Of a DNA stretch of 64,000 bases, positions 52,596-62,328 are shown in pieces. Every line of letters starts with the position of its first letter. Within the stretch, counting starts at the first letter, position 1. Below the pieces are notes generated by a model. That model searched no databases. It saw only the letters and a program-made list of their open reading frames with translations, and was not told the origin of the DNA. The DNA comes from Alteraurantiacibacter hainanensis (GTDB taxonomy: Bacteria > Pseudomonadota > Alphaproteobacteria > Sphingomonadales > Sphingomonadaceae): the NCBI RefSeq assembly GCF_036321025.1, contig NZ_JAZAPB010000002.1:992001-1056000 (forward strand), written 5' to 3'. A program made the position numbers and the translations under genes.

Positions 52596-52727
52596 GGCAT
52601 TTCCCTTGCTGAAACTGCGGTTGCGCATCCTAGGAACGGGCGGGGCGGCACGCATGTTCCGCGTCGGATTTGCACGCGGGAGCAAACGGAGGCATAACCT
52701 TCGCAGGGTCGTGCAACGGGTCGCGCA

Positions 52728-54107
52728 GTGGGTCGCGCAACCGGGGGGCGTCCTATCGCGAGTACTTGGCCTGACGGCAAACTCATACTGGCCGAGTCCA
52801 GCCGCCTGCGGCTGTTCACGCTGTTCATCCTTTATGTGGCGCAGGGCGTGCCGATCGGCCTGTTCTGGACCGCCATACCGGCCTGGATGGCCGCCAACGG
52901 GGCAAGCGCCGCCGATGTCGGCTCCGTCCTCGCCCTTACGGCGCTGCCGTGGACGCTGAAGCTGGTGAACGGCTTCATCATGGATCGCTACACTTTCCTG
53001 GCCATGGGCCGCAGGCGTGCCTGGATCGTCGGGGCGCAAACGGTGATGATCGCCTTGCTGGTGGTTTGCGCCATGGTGCAGCCCGGCGTGGAAGACGTGC
53101 TGCTGCTTGGCCTGGCAGGTTTCGTCGTCAACATGGCGACCACGTTCCAGGACGTGGCGGTTGATGGCCTCGCGGTGGACATCATGGAAGAGGACGAGCG
53201 CGCCCGTGCCAGCGGCATGATGTTCGGGGGGCAGTACATCGGCATTGCCGCCGCAACGGGCATCACCGGCCTCGCCATTGCCATCTACGGCCCTTCGGCG
53301 GCCTATCTGCTGGCGGCGGCCTTCATCGGGCTGATCACGGTCTACGTGCTGGTGTTGCGCGAACGGTCCGGCGAACGCCGCCTGCCGTGGAGCCCCGGGG
53401 AGGCGCACGTGCGCAACCGCGAGATTCACCTGGGCGCCTGGTGGCCGATCCTGAAGAACACGTTCCGTTCGGTCCTGCTGCCGGCCAGCCTGTTGTGGCT
53501 GCCGGTGCTGCTGGTGCGCGGCTTTCACTACGGCATCTTCGGCGCCATCACGCCGATGATGGGCGCGAACGAAGTCGGCTGGAACGAGGCGCAGATCACC
53601 GCCACGGCCGGCACGGCCCAGTTGGTGGCGGGTATCATCGGGCTGACGCTGGGCGGCTGGCTGGGCGACAGGTTCGGGGCCAAGCGCACCACAATAGCCT
53701 TTTTTGGGCTCTACATGGCATTCAGCGCGTCCATGCTGGCGGCACAGCCCCTGTGGGGCGACGCCAACACGTTCATCCTCTTCGTCTACGGTTGGTATGC
53801 GCTCGACATTCTCATCACCGTGGCCGCCCTGCCGATCTCGATGCGGCTTTGCGACAAGCGCGTCGCGGCAACGCAGTTCACGCTTTACATGGCATGCTCC
53901 AATTTCGGCATATCCATCGGGGCGTATGTGTTCAGTCTTTCCGACAGGCTTGGCGGGCTTCCGGTGCTGTTCATGGTCGTATTCGCGCTGCACGGCGTAG
54001 GCCTGCTGGTGATGCTGCTGGTGAAGTTTCCGCGCCGCTCCAAGGTGCCCCCGGAAATCGTGGAGCAGGTGCCGGAGGCGCCGGGACCGAGGCCCAGTAT
54101 CAGCTAG
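52728..54107 (+). CDS. MFS transporter, AmpG/PAT-like
   Basis: 459 aa with about 12 transmembrane helices, starting with a GTG at 52728 (start uncertain; ATG candidates are rare nearby). LFILYVAQGVPIGLFWTAIP, ATTFQDVAVDGLAVDIMEED and PWTLKLVNGFIMDRYTF are typical of the peptide-acetyl-CoA/drug (AmpG-like muropeptide permease) group. The exact substrate is not assignable; AmpG-type muropeptide recycling is one candidate. Confidence 0.78.
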   Translation: MGRATGGRPIASTWPDGKLILAESSRLRLFTLFILYVAQGVPIGLFWTAIPAWMAANGASAADVGSVLALTALPWTLKLVNGFIMDRYTFLAMGRRRAWIVGAQTVMIALLVVCAMVQPGVEDVLLLGLAGFVVNMATTFQDVAVDGLAVDIMEEDERARASGMMFGGQYIGIAAATGITGLAIAIYGPSAAYLLAAAFIGLITVYVLVLRERSGERRLPWSPGEAHVRNREIHLGAWWPILKNTFRSVLLPASLLWLPVLLVRGFHYGIFGAITPMMGANEVGWNEAQITATAGTAQLVAGIIGLTLGGWLGDRFGAKRTTIAFFGLYMAFSASMLAAQPLWGDANTFILFVYGWYALDILITVAALPISMRLCDKRVAATQFTLYMACSNFGISIGAYVFSLSDRLGGLPVLFMVVFALHGVGLLVMLLVKFPRRSKVPPEIVEQVPEAPGPRPSIS

Positions 54108-54166
54108 CAAGTGGATTCGACCGAGGCGAGGAACCGCCTGCCATATCAGCCCGTTATCCGCGGGCC

Positions 54167-55183
54167 ATGGCCACACGCCCTTCGAAACTGATCTATGTCG
54201 ACGACAGCCTGCCCGGCATAACGCGCAAGGGAGCGGGGAAGGGCTGGGCCTACTACGATCCCGATGGCGTGCTGATCCGCGACCCGGCGGAAAGAAAGCG
54301 GCTGAATGCCATCGCCCTGCCGCCCGCCTATGTCGATGCCTGGTTCTGCCCGGCCTCGAACGGACATATCCTGGCCACCGGCTACGATGCGCGCGGCCGC
54401 AAGCAATATCGCTACCACCCCGAATTTCGCAGCTGGCGCGAGAGCGAGAAGTTCGACGGCTGCCGCGCATTCGGCAAGCTGCTGCCGCTGGTGCGCAAGC
54501 GCGTGGCGGAGGACATGCGCGCGCCCCGCGTGCACAAGGAGCGCGCCGTCGCCAGCGTGATCCGGCTGCTGGACCTTGGCGCGATCCGCGTGGGCAATGC
54601 CGGCTACGCCAAGGAAAACCGCAGTTTCGGGGCCACGACCCTGCGCCGCCGCCATGCCGAAGTGACGGGCCGCACGCTGCGCCTGCGCTTCAAGGGCAAG
54701 GGCGGCAAGCTGCGCGAGGTGGAACTGTCCGACGGTTCGCTGGCGCGCTGCGTGAAGCGCATGCAGGACCTGCCCGGCCAGCACCTGTTCCGCTGGCTGG
54801 ACGAGGACGACGAGGCGCACGACGTCAATTCCGCCGACGTGAACGCCTACCTTGCAGAAACGATGGGCGAGCCTTTCACGGCCAAGAATTTCCGTACCTG
54901 GCACGCCAGCGTCATGGCGTTCCGGCTGCTGGCAGAGGCGCGCGAGAAACTGACCATCAAGGCGGTTCTGGAACGAGTGGCCGATCATCTCGGCAATACG
55001 CCCGCCGTCACCCGCAAGAGCTATGTCCACCCCGCCGTGATCGATCTGGTCGATCGGCAGGAGGAATGGCGTGAAGGCATGCGACTGCCGCGCCGCACGC
55101 AGTATCTCAATCGCTGGGAACGCGGCCTGCTCGACCTGCTGGAGCAGTCGCCGGGCGCGGGGGAACTGCTGGCAGCGGCCTAG
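54167..55183 (+). CDS. DNA topoisomerase IB
   Basis: 338 aa from ATG 54167. Poxvirus-type bacterial TopIB that relaxes supercoils without ATP. Active-site residues are visible: Arg in RLLDLGAIRVGNAGYAKEN (near 141), Lys in RFKGKGGK, Arg/His in FRTWHAS (243-247) and catalytic Tyr286 in RKSYVHP. N-terminal domain ITRKGAGKGWAYYDPDG. The upstream open frame antisense/overlapping the MFS gene is ignored. Confidence 0.95.
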   Translation: MATRPSKLIYVDDSLPGITRKGAGKGWAYYDPDGVLIRDPAERKRLNAIALPPAYVDAWFCPASNGHILATGYDARGRKQYRYHPEFRSWRESEKFDGCRAFGKLLPLVRKRVAEDMRAPRVHKERAVASVIRLLDLGAIRVGNAGYAKENRSFGATTLRRRHAEVTGRTLRLRFKGKGGKLREVELSDGSLARCVKRMQDLPGQHLFRWLDEDDEAHDVNSADVNAYLAETMGEPFTAKNFRTWHASVMAFRLLAEAREKLTIKAVLERVADHLGNTPAVTRKSYVHPAVIDLVDRQEEWREGMRLPRRTQYLNRWERGLLDLLEQSPGAGELLAAA

Positions 55184-55261
55184 GCACGGCTGGCGGCACT
55201 TTTTCCTCGAACCGTCACACGGAGTCTCGAAGCCGTCATATTAGTCGTGTTGGGGCGGGGA

Positions 55262-55717
55262 ATGACCCGCACCGTTTTCCTCGCCGCCGCGCTGGCCCTG
55301 CTTTCCTCCCCCTCGCTTGCCCTTGCCGGCGACCTCTCCGGCACCGTGCGCGATTCCGCCGCCCAGCCGGTGGCCGGTGTGGCGGTGACCATTCCCGAAC
55401 TCGGCCTTTCCGTCACCACCGACGAGAACGGACGCTACAGCTTCACGGGGCTGGACGCGGGCGAGCACCGGATCGCCGTGGAACTGGCCGACGATGCGCG
55501 CCAGCATGTCAGCGCCCAGGTTCCCGAGACTGGCGAGGCAACGCGCAACGTCTTCCTCTATTCGCGCGTGGCGCTGGATCATGCGCGCAGTGGCATCAAC
55601 CCGGTCGAAGCCATGCTGGCCGACGTGCTGATGGCGCAGGCCTGGGAAGAAGCCCGCGAAATGACCGCGCAGGCCGAGCGGCTCGAGCCGAGGGCGCTCC
55701 CCGACTTCGCGGGCTAG
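55262..55717 (+). CDS. Exported protein with carboxypeptidase-regulatory-like (Ig-fold) domain
   Basis: 151 aa from ATG 55262. Signal peptide ends SLALAG. The domain LSGTVRDSAAQPVAGVAVTI, TTDENGRYSFTGLDAGEHRI is a CarboxypepD_reg/transthyretin-like beta sandwich, as often found at the N-terminus of TonB receptors. Here it stands alone and is followed by a helical tail. Function unknown. Confidence 0.75.
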   Translation: MTRTVFLAAALALLSSPSLALAGDLSGTVRDSAAQPVAGVAVTIPELGLSVTTDENGRYSFTGLDAGEHRIAVELADDARQHVSAQVPETGEATRNVFLYSRVALDHARSGINPVEAMLADVLMAQAWEEAREMTAQAERLEPRALPDFAG

Positions 55718-56331
55718 GGAAGAGCGGACTGTTGGTCCGGCGCTTCTTTTTCGTTGCCTATGAATCCGAACTCGCGGCCGCTGACTCGGAGGCCGTTCAG
55801 GACGCACGTAAACGCTGCCATCCATGCCTTGTCGAAGTTGGACTGCGTGCTCATCCAGTCCGGAGATAACGTGAGCGGGCCGTAATCGCTGGTGAATGCG
55901 CCTTCGGCCAGTGGACCGCAAAGTCCTTCGATCGCATTGGCGGCCTCGGCGTCGTCAAGCGAGTCGAAGTCGATATCTGCGATTTGCTCCCCCATGCCCT
56001 GTTCGGCGAACCAGGCAAGTCCCGCCCTTCTGTGACGCGGTCTTGAAATGGCCTGCTCGATCTCGAAATACGAGGCACGCCGGTTTTCAGGCAGGGCGAG
56101 GAAATAGCCTGTTATGTCGAAGGCATATGCGAGGCAGGCGAGTTGAACTTCGGACAGATCCTCGTCCCCGATAGTCACGACATCCGTTTGTATCTCTTCT
56201 TCGTGAACGAGTTCGAACTCCACGATTCCGCAGTCGCCTAGACGCCTTCTGGCCTCGTCGGAAGAGACAGGTTCATAGAGAGGGGTCGCACTGGCTGCCT
56301 GTGCTAGCACAAGCCCTGTTAGAAAGCTCAT
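55714..56331 (-). CDS. Hypothetical exported protein
   Basis: 205 aa. Short hydrophobic N-terminus (MSFLTGLVLAQAASA) suggests export. Acidic overall, with several cysteines (GDCGIVEFEL, LACLAYAFDI, EGLCGPLAEG, FTCVLNGLRV) that may form disulfides. No family recognised. Base composition is less GC-rich than the neighbours. It overlaps the stop of the convergent gene by four bases and its own start overlaps the MEKHLA gene stop (ATGA). Confidence 0.6.
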   Translation of the reverse strand: MSFLTGLVLAQAASATPLYEPVSSDEARRRLGDCGIVEFELVHEEEIQTDVVTIGDEDLSEVQLACLAYAFDITGYFLALPENRRASYFEIEQAISRPRHRRAGLAWFAEQGMGEQIADIDFDSLDDAEAANAIEGLCGPLAEGAFTSDYGPLTLSPDWMSTQSNFDKAWMAAFTCVLNGLRVSGREFGFIGNEKEAPDQQSALP

Positions 56332-56780
56332 TCTTTGTCCTCCACCCGGTCGATCCGCGCCGCCTGGCCCAGCAGCCTGCCAGACTCGTCGCGGACGTTC
56401 CAGATCGCCGCGTCCACGATGCGGAAGCGTGAGCCGTTCGCCGCGATGCGCACGCCGGAATAGCCGGTCACGATATCTTGCGCCTCCAGCCTTGCGAACA
56501 TGGCGGCGCGGTCCTCACGCGCATCCGGCTCTGCGGACAGGTGGGAGGGCAGGGCGATCATCTCCTCAGCGTTCCGTCCGAACAGCGCCAGCGCCCGGGC
56601 GTTGGCGTAGATGAAGACCGGCGGCGAAGAGGTATCGTGTGCCAGCACCGCGAATGGTGCGACCCAGAGCGCCCCGGCGTCGGCGGCCAAGGATTCCCCG
56701 GTCAGGCTGCGATAGCTTGCCATCAGCATTTGCAGCCGCTTTCCCGCGCTCGTTTCCACGTGCTGCCGGCCTGTCGTCAT
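56328..56780 (-). CDS. MEKHLA-domain (PAS-like) protein
   Basis: 150 aa. LQMLMASYRSLTGE, WVAPFAVLAHDTSSPPVFIY, ANARALALFGRNAEEMIALP and SRLSAEP-like HLSAEPDAREDR match the MEKHLA family, a PAS-fold domain first described at the C-terminus of plant HD-ZIP III proteins and found alone in bacteria. Probably a small-ligand sensor or flavin/lipid binder. Coupled to the 205-aa gene. Confidence 0.82.
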   Translation of the reverse strand: MTTGRQHVETSAGKRLQMLMASYRSLTGESLAADAGALWVAPFAVLAHDTSSPPVFIYANARALALFGRNAEEMIALPSHLSAEPDAREDRAAMFARLEAQDIVTGYSGVRIAANGSRFRIVDAAIWNVRDESGRLLGQAARIDRVEDKE

Positions 56781-56883
56781 GCCGCGGCGATAGCGCGCCG
56801 GGGAAGGCTTCGCCAGCCGCGTGACTCTCTCGTGACGCTGGGCTAGGTGCTTGCTCCTGTAACCAGTTCGAAGGACTCACCCG

Positions 56884-58545
<1,662 letters not shown>

Positions 58546-58589
58546 CCCGTTTGGGAACGTAGGCTGTTTCGCAGCAGTTGGTTTCGTGA

Positions 58590-58609
58590 TGGGCGGACAT
58601 TTCCGCCCA
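58590..58609. other. 8-bp hairpin in the leader of the reductase gene
   Basis: TGGGCGGA / TCCGCCCA with a 4-base loop lies 32 bp upstream of the reductase ATG and 45 bp after the peptidase stop. No T-run follows, so terminator function is doubtful; could stabilise either mRNA end. Confidence 0.35.
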
Positions 58610-58640
58610 CCACCGGATCACATCCAGCGGAGCATTCCCC

Positions 58641-59648
58641 ATGAAAGCCTACACCCTCACCGGATACGGCGATGCCGAGAAGACGGAAATGCGCGAGGTC
58701 GAGCGGCCGCAACCCGGCCCCGGCCAGGTGCTGGTGCGCATGAAGGCGGCGGGTCTCAACCCGGTCGACTACAAGATCCGCCAGGGCGCGCTGAAACCGA
58801 TCCTGCGGCTGAAGCTGCCCACGACCATGGGAAACGAACTCGCGGGCGTGGTGGAGGCGCGCGGCAAGGCGGCGACGCGTTTTGCCGTCGGCTCCCGCGT
58901 GTTTGCCCGCGTCGGCAAGGAAAAGCTCGGCGCCTTTGCCGAATACGCCGTGGTGGAGGAGGAATACCTCACCTCCATCCCGGACAAGCTGGAATTCGCC
59001 GAGGCCGCGGCCATCCCGCTGGCGGGGCTTACCGCCCTGCAGGCCTTGCGCGACGAACTTGGCGTTGGCTCGGGCTACCGCGTGCTGATCACCGGCGGCG
59101 CCGGCGGAGTGGGCACTTTCGCCATCCAGATTGCCAAGGCGCTAGGGGCGCATGTCGTGACGACGGCCTCCGAACGCGGCCGCGAGCTTGTCGAGCGAAT
59201 GGGCGCGGACGAGGTGATCGATTACGAGAACCAGAAGTTCGAGGACGTGATCGAGCCGGTGGACGGAGCCTTCGACCTGATCGGCGGCGACACCCTTTCG
59301 CGCACCTTCGGGATCGTCAAGAAGGGCGGCCGCGTCGTCTCGATCGCCGGGACCCCGGAACCCCGGATGGCCACGCGCGATCTCGACGGTCGCTACGGCC
59401 TCGCGGCAATGCTGTGGGTGGCCAGCGTGAAAATTCGCGCGCAGGCGAAGAAGGCGGGCGTCGACTACCGCTTCCTGCTCATGCACCCCAGCGGCAGCGA
59501 GCTGGCCTACCTGGCGCAGATGACCCAGCTCGGCAAACTGACTCCGCAGATCGACAGCCGCTACCCCTTCGCGCAGATCGGCGAGGCGATGGCGGAGCTG
59601 GAGAAGGGGCACGCGAAGGGCAAGATCGTCGTCACGATGGACGACTGA
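58641..59648 (+). CDS. NADP-dependent medium-chain reductase (quinone oxidoreductase-like)
   Basis: 335 aa. Zinc-free MDR protein. N-terminal GroES-like domain with MKAYTLTGYGDAEKTEM and LNPVDYKIRQGALKP; Rossmann domain with VLITGGAGGVGTFAIQIAKA (GGxGGVG) and AEAAAIPLAGLTALQAL. The family reduces quinones or alkenals. Four-base AAAG-type spacing; strong ATG start at 58641 with AGCGGAGC upstream. Confidence 0.88.
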   Translation: MKAYTLTGYGDAEKTEMREVERPQPGPGQVLVRMKAAGLNPVDYKIRQGALKPILRLKLPTTMGNELAGVVEARGKAATRFAVGSRVFARVGKEKLGAFAEYAVVEEEYLTSIPDKLEFAEAAAIPLAGLTALQALRDELGVGSGYRVLITGGAGGVGTFAIQIAKALGAHVVTTASERGRELVERMGADEVIDYENQKFEDVIEPVDGAFDLIGGDTLSRTFGIVKKGGRVVSIAGTPEPRMATRDLDGRYGLAAMLWVASVKIRAQAKKAGVDYRFLLMHPSGSELAYLAQMTQLGKLTPQIDSRYPFAQIGEAMAELEKGHAKGKIVVTMDD

Positions 59649-59665
59649 CCCGGCGCGGCGCGGGA

Positions 59666-60763
59666 TCAGCCGATGCGGCGCACCCAGCCGTGGCGATCCT
59701 CCACCGTGCCGCGCTGGATGCCCACCAGCTTCTCGCGCAGCTTCGTGGTCAACTGGCCGGGGCCACCCGATCCGATGGTGAATTCGCCGTCGCGGCTGGC
59801 GACCTTCCCCACCGGCGTGACGACCGCGGCTGTACCGCAGGCCATCGTCTCCACCAGGCGGCCGGAATTGGCATCGTCGCGCCACTGGTCGAGCGAATAG
59901 CGTTCCTCGCGCACTTCCAGCCCTTCCTCGCGCGCCAGCGTCAGCAGGCTGTCACGGGTGATGCCGGGCAGGATCGTGCCGCCCAGCGGCGGCGTGATCA
60001 TGGTGCCGTCGTCGAACACGAAGAACAGGTTCATGCCGCCCAGTTCCTCGATCCACTTGCGCTCCACCGCGTCGAGGAAAACCACCTGGTCGTGCCCCTT
60101 GGCGATGGCCTCGGCCTGCGGCACCAGGCTGGCGGCGTAGTTGCCGCCGCACTTGGCATCGCCGGTGCCGCCGGGCGCGGCGCGCGAATAGTCGCTCGAC
60201 ACCCAGATCGAGACGGCGGGCGCGCCGGACTTGAAGTAGTTTCCGGCGGGGCTGAGGATGACGAGGAACTTGTACTTCTTCGCCGGCCGCACGCCCAGGA
60301 AATGCTCGTTGGCGAACATGAAAGGACGGATGTAGAGCGAGCCGCCCTCTACCGGGGGGAACCACTCGCGGTCCGCCTGCACCACGGTTTCCACCGCCTT
60401 GATGAAGGTTTCTTCGGGCATTTCCGGCATGGCCAGGCGGCGGGCCGAATTGTTGAAGCGGCGCGCGTTCTGCTCCGGGCGGAACAGCGCCATCTCGCCG
60501 TCCTTCAGCTTGTAGGCCTTCAGCCCTTCGAAAATTTCCTGCGCGTAGTGGAGCACCGATGCCGCGGGATCGAGCGCGATCGGCTGGCGGGCGCACAGCC
60601 GCGCCGAGTGCCATCCGGCACCTTCGTCCCAGTCGATGGAAATCATGTGATCCGTGAACACCGTGCCGAACCCCGGATCGGCAATCGCCTGGTCGCGCGT
60701 GGCACCGGGCACCGGGGCGGGGTGGGGGATCGTCTCGAAATTAAGGGCGGGCGCGTCGGCCAT
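59666..60763 (-). CDS. ilvE: Branched-chain amino acid aminotransferase IlvE
   Basis: 365 aa from ATG 60763, placed by AAGGAGAG upstream (open frame continues to 60874, unsupported). Fold-type IV PLP enzyme, BCAT group II: YAQEIFEGLKAYK, GGSLYIRPFMFA, the PLP-contacting KCGGNYAASL region and EELGGMNLFFVFDD. Last step of Leu/Ile/Val synthesis and first of their breakdown. A 200-nt leader with short frames and hairpins lies upstream. Confidence 0.95.
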   Translation of the reverse strand: MADAPALNFETIPHPAPVPGATRDQAIADPGFGTVFTDHMISIDWDEGAGWHSARLCARQPIALDPAASVLHYAQEIFEGLKAYKLKDGEMALFRPEQNARRFNNSARRLAMPEMPEETFIKAVETVVQADREWFPPVEGGSLYIRPFMFANEHFLGVRPAKKYKFLVILSPAGNYFKSGAPAVSIWVSSDYSRAAPGGTGDAKCGGNYAASLVPQAEAIAKGHDQVVFLDAVERKWIEELGGMNLFFVFDDGTMITPPLGGTILPGITRDSLLTLAREEGLEVREERYSLDQWRDDANSGRLVETMACGTAAVVTPVGKVASRDGEFTIGSGGPGQLTTKLREKLVGIQRGTVEDRHGWVRRIG

Positions 60764-60836
60764 AAAGCTGCTCTCTCCTTGCGCGAAGGCGATTAGTGGG
60801 GAGCCGCTGGAGAGGCAAGAGGGCCTCACAAAATGA

Positions 60837-60870
60837 GAAGGGCAGCTACGCCTTGGCGCAACTGCCCTTC
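60837..60870 (-). terminator. Terminator-like hairpin in the ilvE leader (candidate attenuator)
   Basis: Arms 60837-60845 and 60862-60870 pair perfectly (GAAGGGCAG / CTGCCCTTC) with further GCGCC/GGCG pairing inside. On the minus strand the stem is followed by TCATTTTG, a partial T-run, 74 bp before the ilvE start. A second 6-bp hairpin (60880-60896, GCGGTC/GACCGC) lies just upstream. Terminator or attenuator. Confidence 0.55.
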
Positions 60871-60906
60871 GCATGGTCAGCGGTCAGTTAGACCGCCCAC
60901 GAAGCC

Positions 60907-60945
60907 TTACTCGGCGAACTGGAAATTACCGAATATGCTCCGCAT
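60907..60945 (-). CDS. Overlapping mini-frame with three Phe codons
   Basis: 12 codons (MRSIFGNFQFAE) in another frame, starting inside the 18-codon frame; it includes three Phe and a rare ATA Ile codon. Its ribosome-binding site is weak (AGGGAGG about 13 bases upstream). Reinitiation after the strong 18-codon frame is possible. Purely a candidate. Confidence 0.25.
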   Translation of the reverse strand: MRSIFGNFQFAE

Positions 60946-60982
60946 GGGTCATCACCGACCTCCCTGCTGAACCATGAGACAT
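60926..60982 (-). CDS. Possible leader peptide with near-perfect Shine-Dalgarno
   Basis: 18 codons (MSHGSAGRSVMTHAEHIR). It is preceded by AAAGGAGGTGATCC, a 14-base match to the anti-Shine-Dalgarno 3' end of 16S rRNA, ending one base before the ATG; such a complete match is unusual and implies very strong initiation. It lies in the ilvE leader ahead of two hairpins. It contains few branched-chain codons (one Val, one Ile), so classical ilv attenuation is not obvious. An overlapping second frame is listed separately. Confidence 0.5.
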   Translation of the reverse strand: MSHGSAGRSVMTHAEHIR

Positions 60983-61168
60983 CGGATCACCTCCTTTCGC
61001 GCTTTGAGCCAAGGACCCTGCCGTTTCACCGGGGGCCAAGACCGCGTGTACCGCCGGCCTTGAGTGCATGTTTGAATCAGCGAGTTGCCGAACGCAAGAC
61101 TTGTATTATTCTTTTTCACAGTCAGAATAGTTCGCCTGTTCCGGCAGGCTCCGCGACCTTCCTTTTTC
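60983..61168. promoter_or_regulatory. ilvE leader/promoter region
   Basis: Spacer between the leader peptide start and the lipoprotein gene stop at 61169. An AT-rich stretch around 61098-61120 is the best place for a minus-strand promoter (GAATAATACAAG in a GC-rich context). No RNA gene recognised. Confidence 0.35.
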
Positions 61169-61765
61169 CTACCCCCGGCAATCCTCGATCACCCGCGTGA
61201 TCTCGGGCCAGGCGGGCGCGTACACCGGGTCTTCCCCCGCCACGTCCACCGCGAAGCGGCCCTTGGAAAAGGCCATTGCATCGAGCAGTGGATCGCTGGC
61301 GGCGACTTCGGCAAAGATCAGCGGCACAACAGGCGTCGAGACGTCCAGCTGACGCGCTGTCAGGCGACGATCCTGGGTTTCGGTTCGCACCAGCATTTCC
61401 ACCTGTCCCGTGGCTCCGCCTGCGCGCCCGATTCCCACCCGGCGGGTCTGCAGATCGCAACGGATCATCAGTTTCACGCCTCCCGGCGTGAGATCAGCGG
61501 TAAAGACCGCGAACGTTTCACCCGGATCGGCCGAGTAGACCCAGTCGCCCGGCGTCTGCGGGGCGTCCATCCAGTTGTCGAAGCTGGGCGTCACCACCTG
61601 CGGCGGTGCGGCCTCGGGCTGCGCCGCCGTTGGCGTGGGCGTCGGAGTGGGAGCGGGCGAGGGAGCCGGCGTCGGCTCGGGCGAGGGAGGAATACAGGCG
61701 GTAAGGGCCAGCGCGCCGGCCAGCGCCGTCATTCCTGCGAGAGAACGGGTTTTCGTCAACTGCAT
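61169..61765 (-). CDS. Hypothetical lipoprotein A
   Basis: 198 aa. Lipobox LTAC; the mature N-terminus is a Pro/Thr/Ala-rich linker (PSPEPTPAPSPAPTPTPTPT). The C-terminal domain (about 60-198) is strand-rich with GDWVYSADPGETFAVFTADL, LMIRCDLQTRRVGI and a final ITRVIEDCRG. Two cysteines may pair. Shares this C-terminal plan with the upstream lipoprotein, which its start overlaps by ten bases. Confidence 0.7.
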   Translation of the reverse strand: MQLTKTRSLAGMTALAGALALTACIPPSPEPTPAPSPAPTPTPTPTAAQPEAAPPQVVTPSFDNWMDAPQTPGDWVYSADPGETFAVFTADLTPGGVKLMIRCDLQTRRVGIGRAGGATGQVEMLVRTETQDRRLTARQLDVSTPVVPLIFAEVAASDPLLDAMAFSKGRFAVDVAGEDPVYAPAWPEITRVIEDCRG

Positions 61766-62277
61766 GCATCCAATACGCGCGAAACGCCCGGATGTGTCGG
61801 GAATTGCATCCGCTCGCCCGTGGGCGAGGTCAGCACGGCCACCTGATCGGGCGTGGAGAAGGCGTGAAAGATCGCCAGGGCCGGCTCGATCTCGGCGGAG
61901 AGCCCGCCTTCCACCGGTGCCATGTCGATCCGCGCGGCTTCCCCGCCTGCATCGAGGCGCCAGGTCTCGGGAGTCTGCGAGGCGCTGGCGATGTCGAGCG
62001 TAACCGCGCCGCTCAGGGTGTCGCAGTTGATCGAGAGCGCGGGCGCTGCGCCGTCTTCGCCGAAAGTGGCGCTGCCGCCCTGCGCGGATTCGTTGACGTT
62101 CCAGCGACCGGCCACCAGCGCCGTTCCATCGGGCGCGGCCGTGGGCTGCGGCGCCTGGGTCAGCACCGGCTCGGGCGCGGCGGCAACTTCGTCGGCCCCG
62201 TCCGCATCGTCGCTGTTGTTGCAGGCGGCCACCAGCACGGTGGCCAGCGAAAGGGTAAGGACATGGCGTAGCTTCAT
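61756..62277 (-). CDS. Hypothetical lipoprotein B (paralogue of A)
   Basis: 173 aa. Lipobox VAAC, then a short Ala/Pro/Asp linker and a domain with GRWNVNESAQGGSATFGEDG, LSINCDTLSGAVTLDI and the ending VSRVLDACS. The same order of a Trp strand, a single mid-domain Cys and a C-terminal RVxxxC shows it is a diverged paralogue of lipoprotein A. First gene of the pair; function unknown. Confidence 0.7.
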   Translation of the reverse strand: MKLRHVLTLSLATVLVAACNNSDDADGADEVAAAPEPVLTQAPQPTAAPDGTALVAGRWNVNESAQGGSATFGEDGAAPALSINCDTLSGAVTLDIASASQTPETWRLDAGGEAARIDMAPVEGGLSAEIEPALAIFHAFSTPDQVAVLTSPTGERMQFPTHPGVSRVLDACS

Positions 62278-62328
62278 CAGGCGGTTCCTTCTGGACGCTG
62301 GGGCATTGGCGGTTCTATCGCTGCGCTG

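Noticed and set aside
52596..54470. Upstream extension of the CHAD frame antisense to the MFS transporter and topoisomerase
   Set aside because: The CHAD domain starts at ATG 52595 with a Shine-Dalgarno; the extension has no recognisable domain and opposes two supported genes.
60984..60997. 14-base identity to the 3' end of 16S rRNA (GGATCACCTCCTTT) on the plus strand
   Set aside because: No other rRNA sequence flanks it. It is the complement of a strong Shine-Dalgarno on the minus strand, so it is listed as a ribosome-binding site and not an rRNA fragment.
61630..61690. Short repeats that could suggest a CRISPR-like or microsatellite array
   Set aside because: They encode the Pro/Thr linker of lipoprotein A and have no spacer structure.
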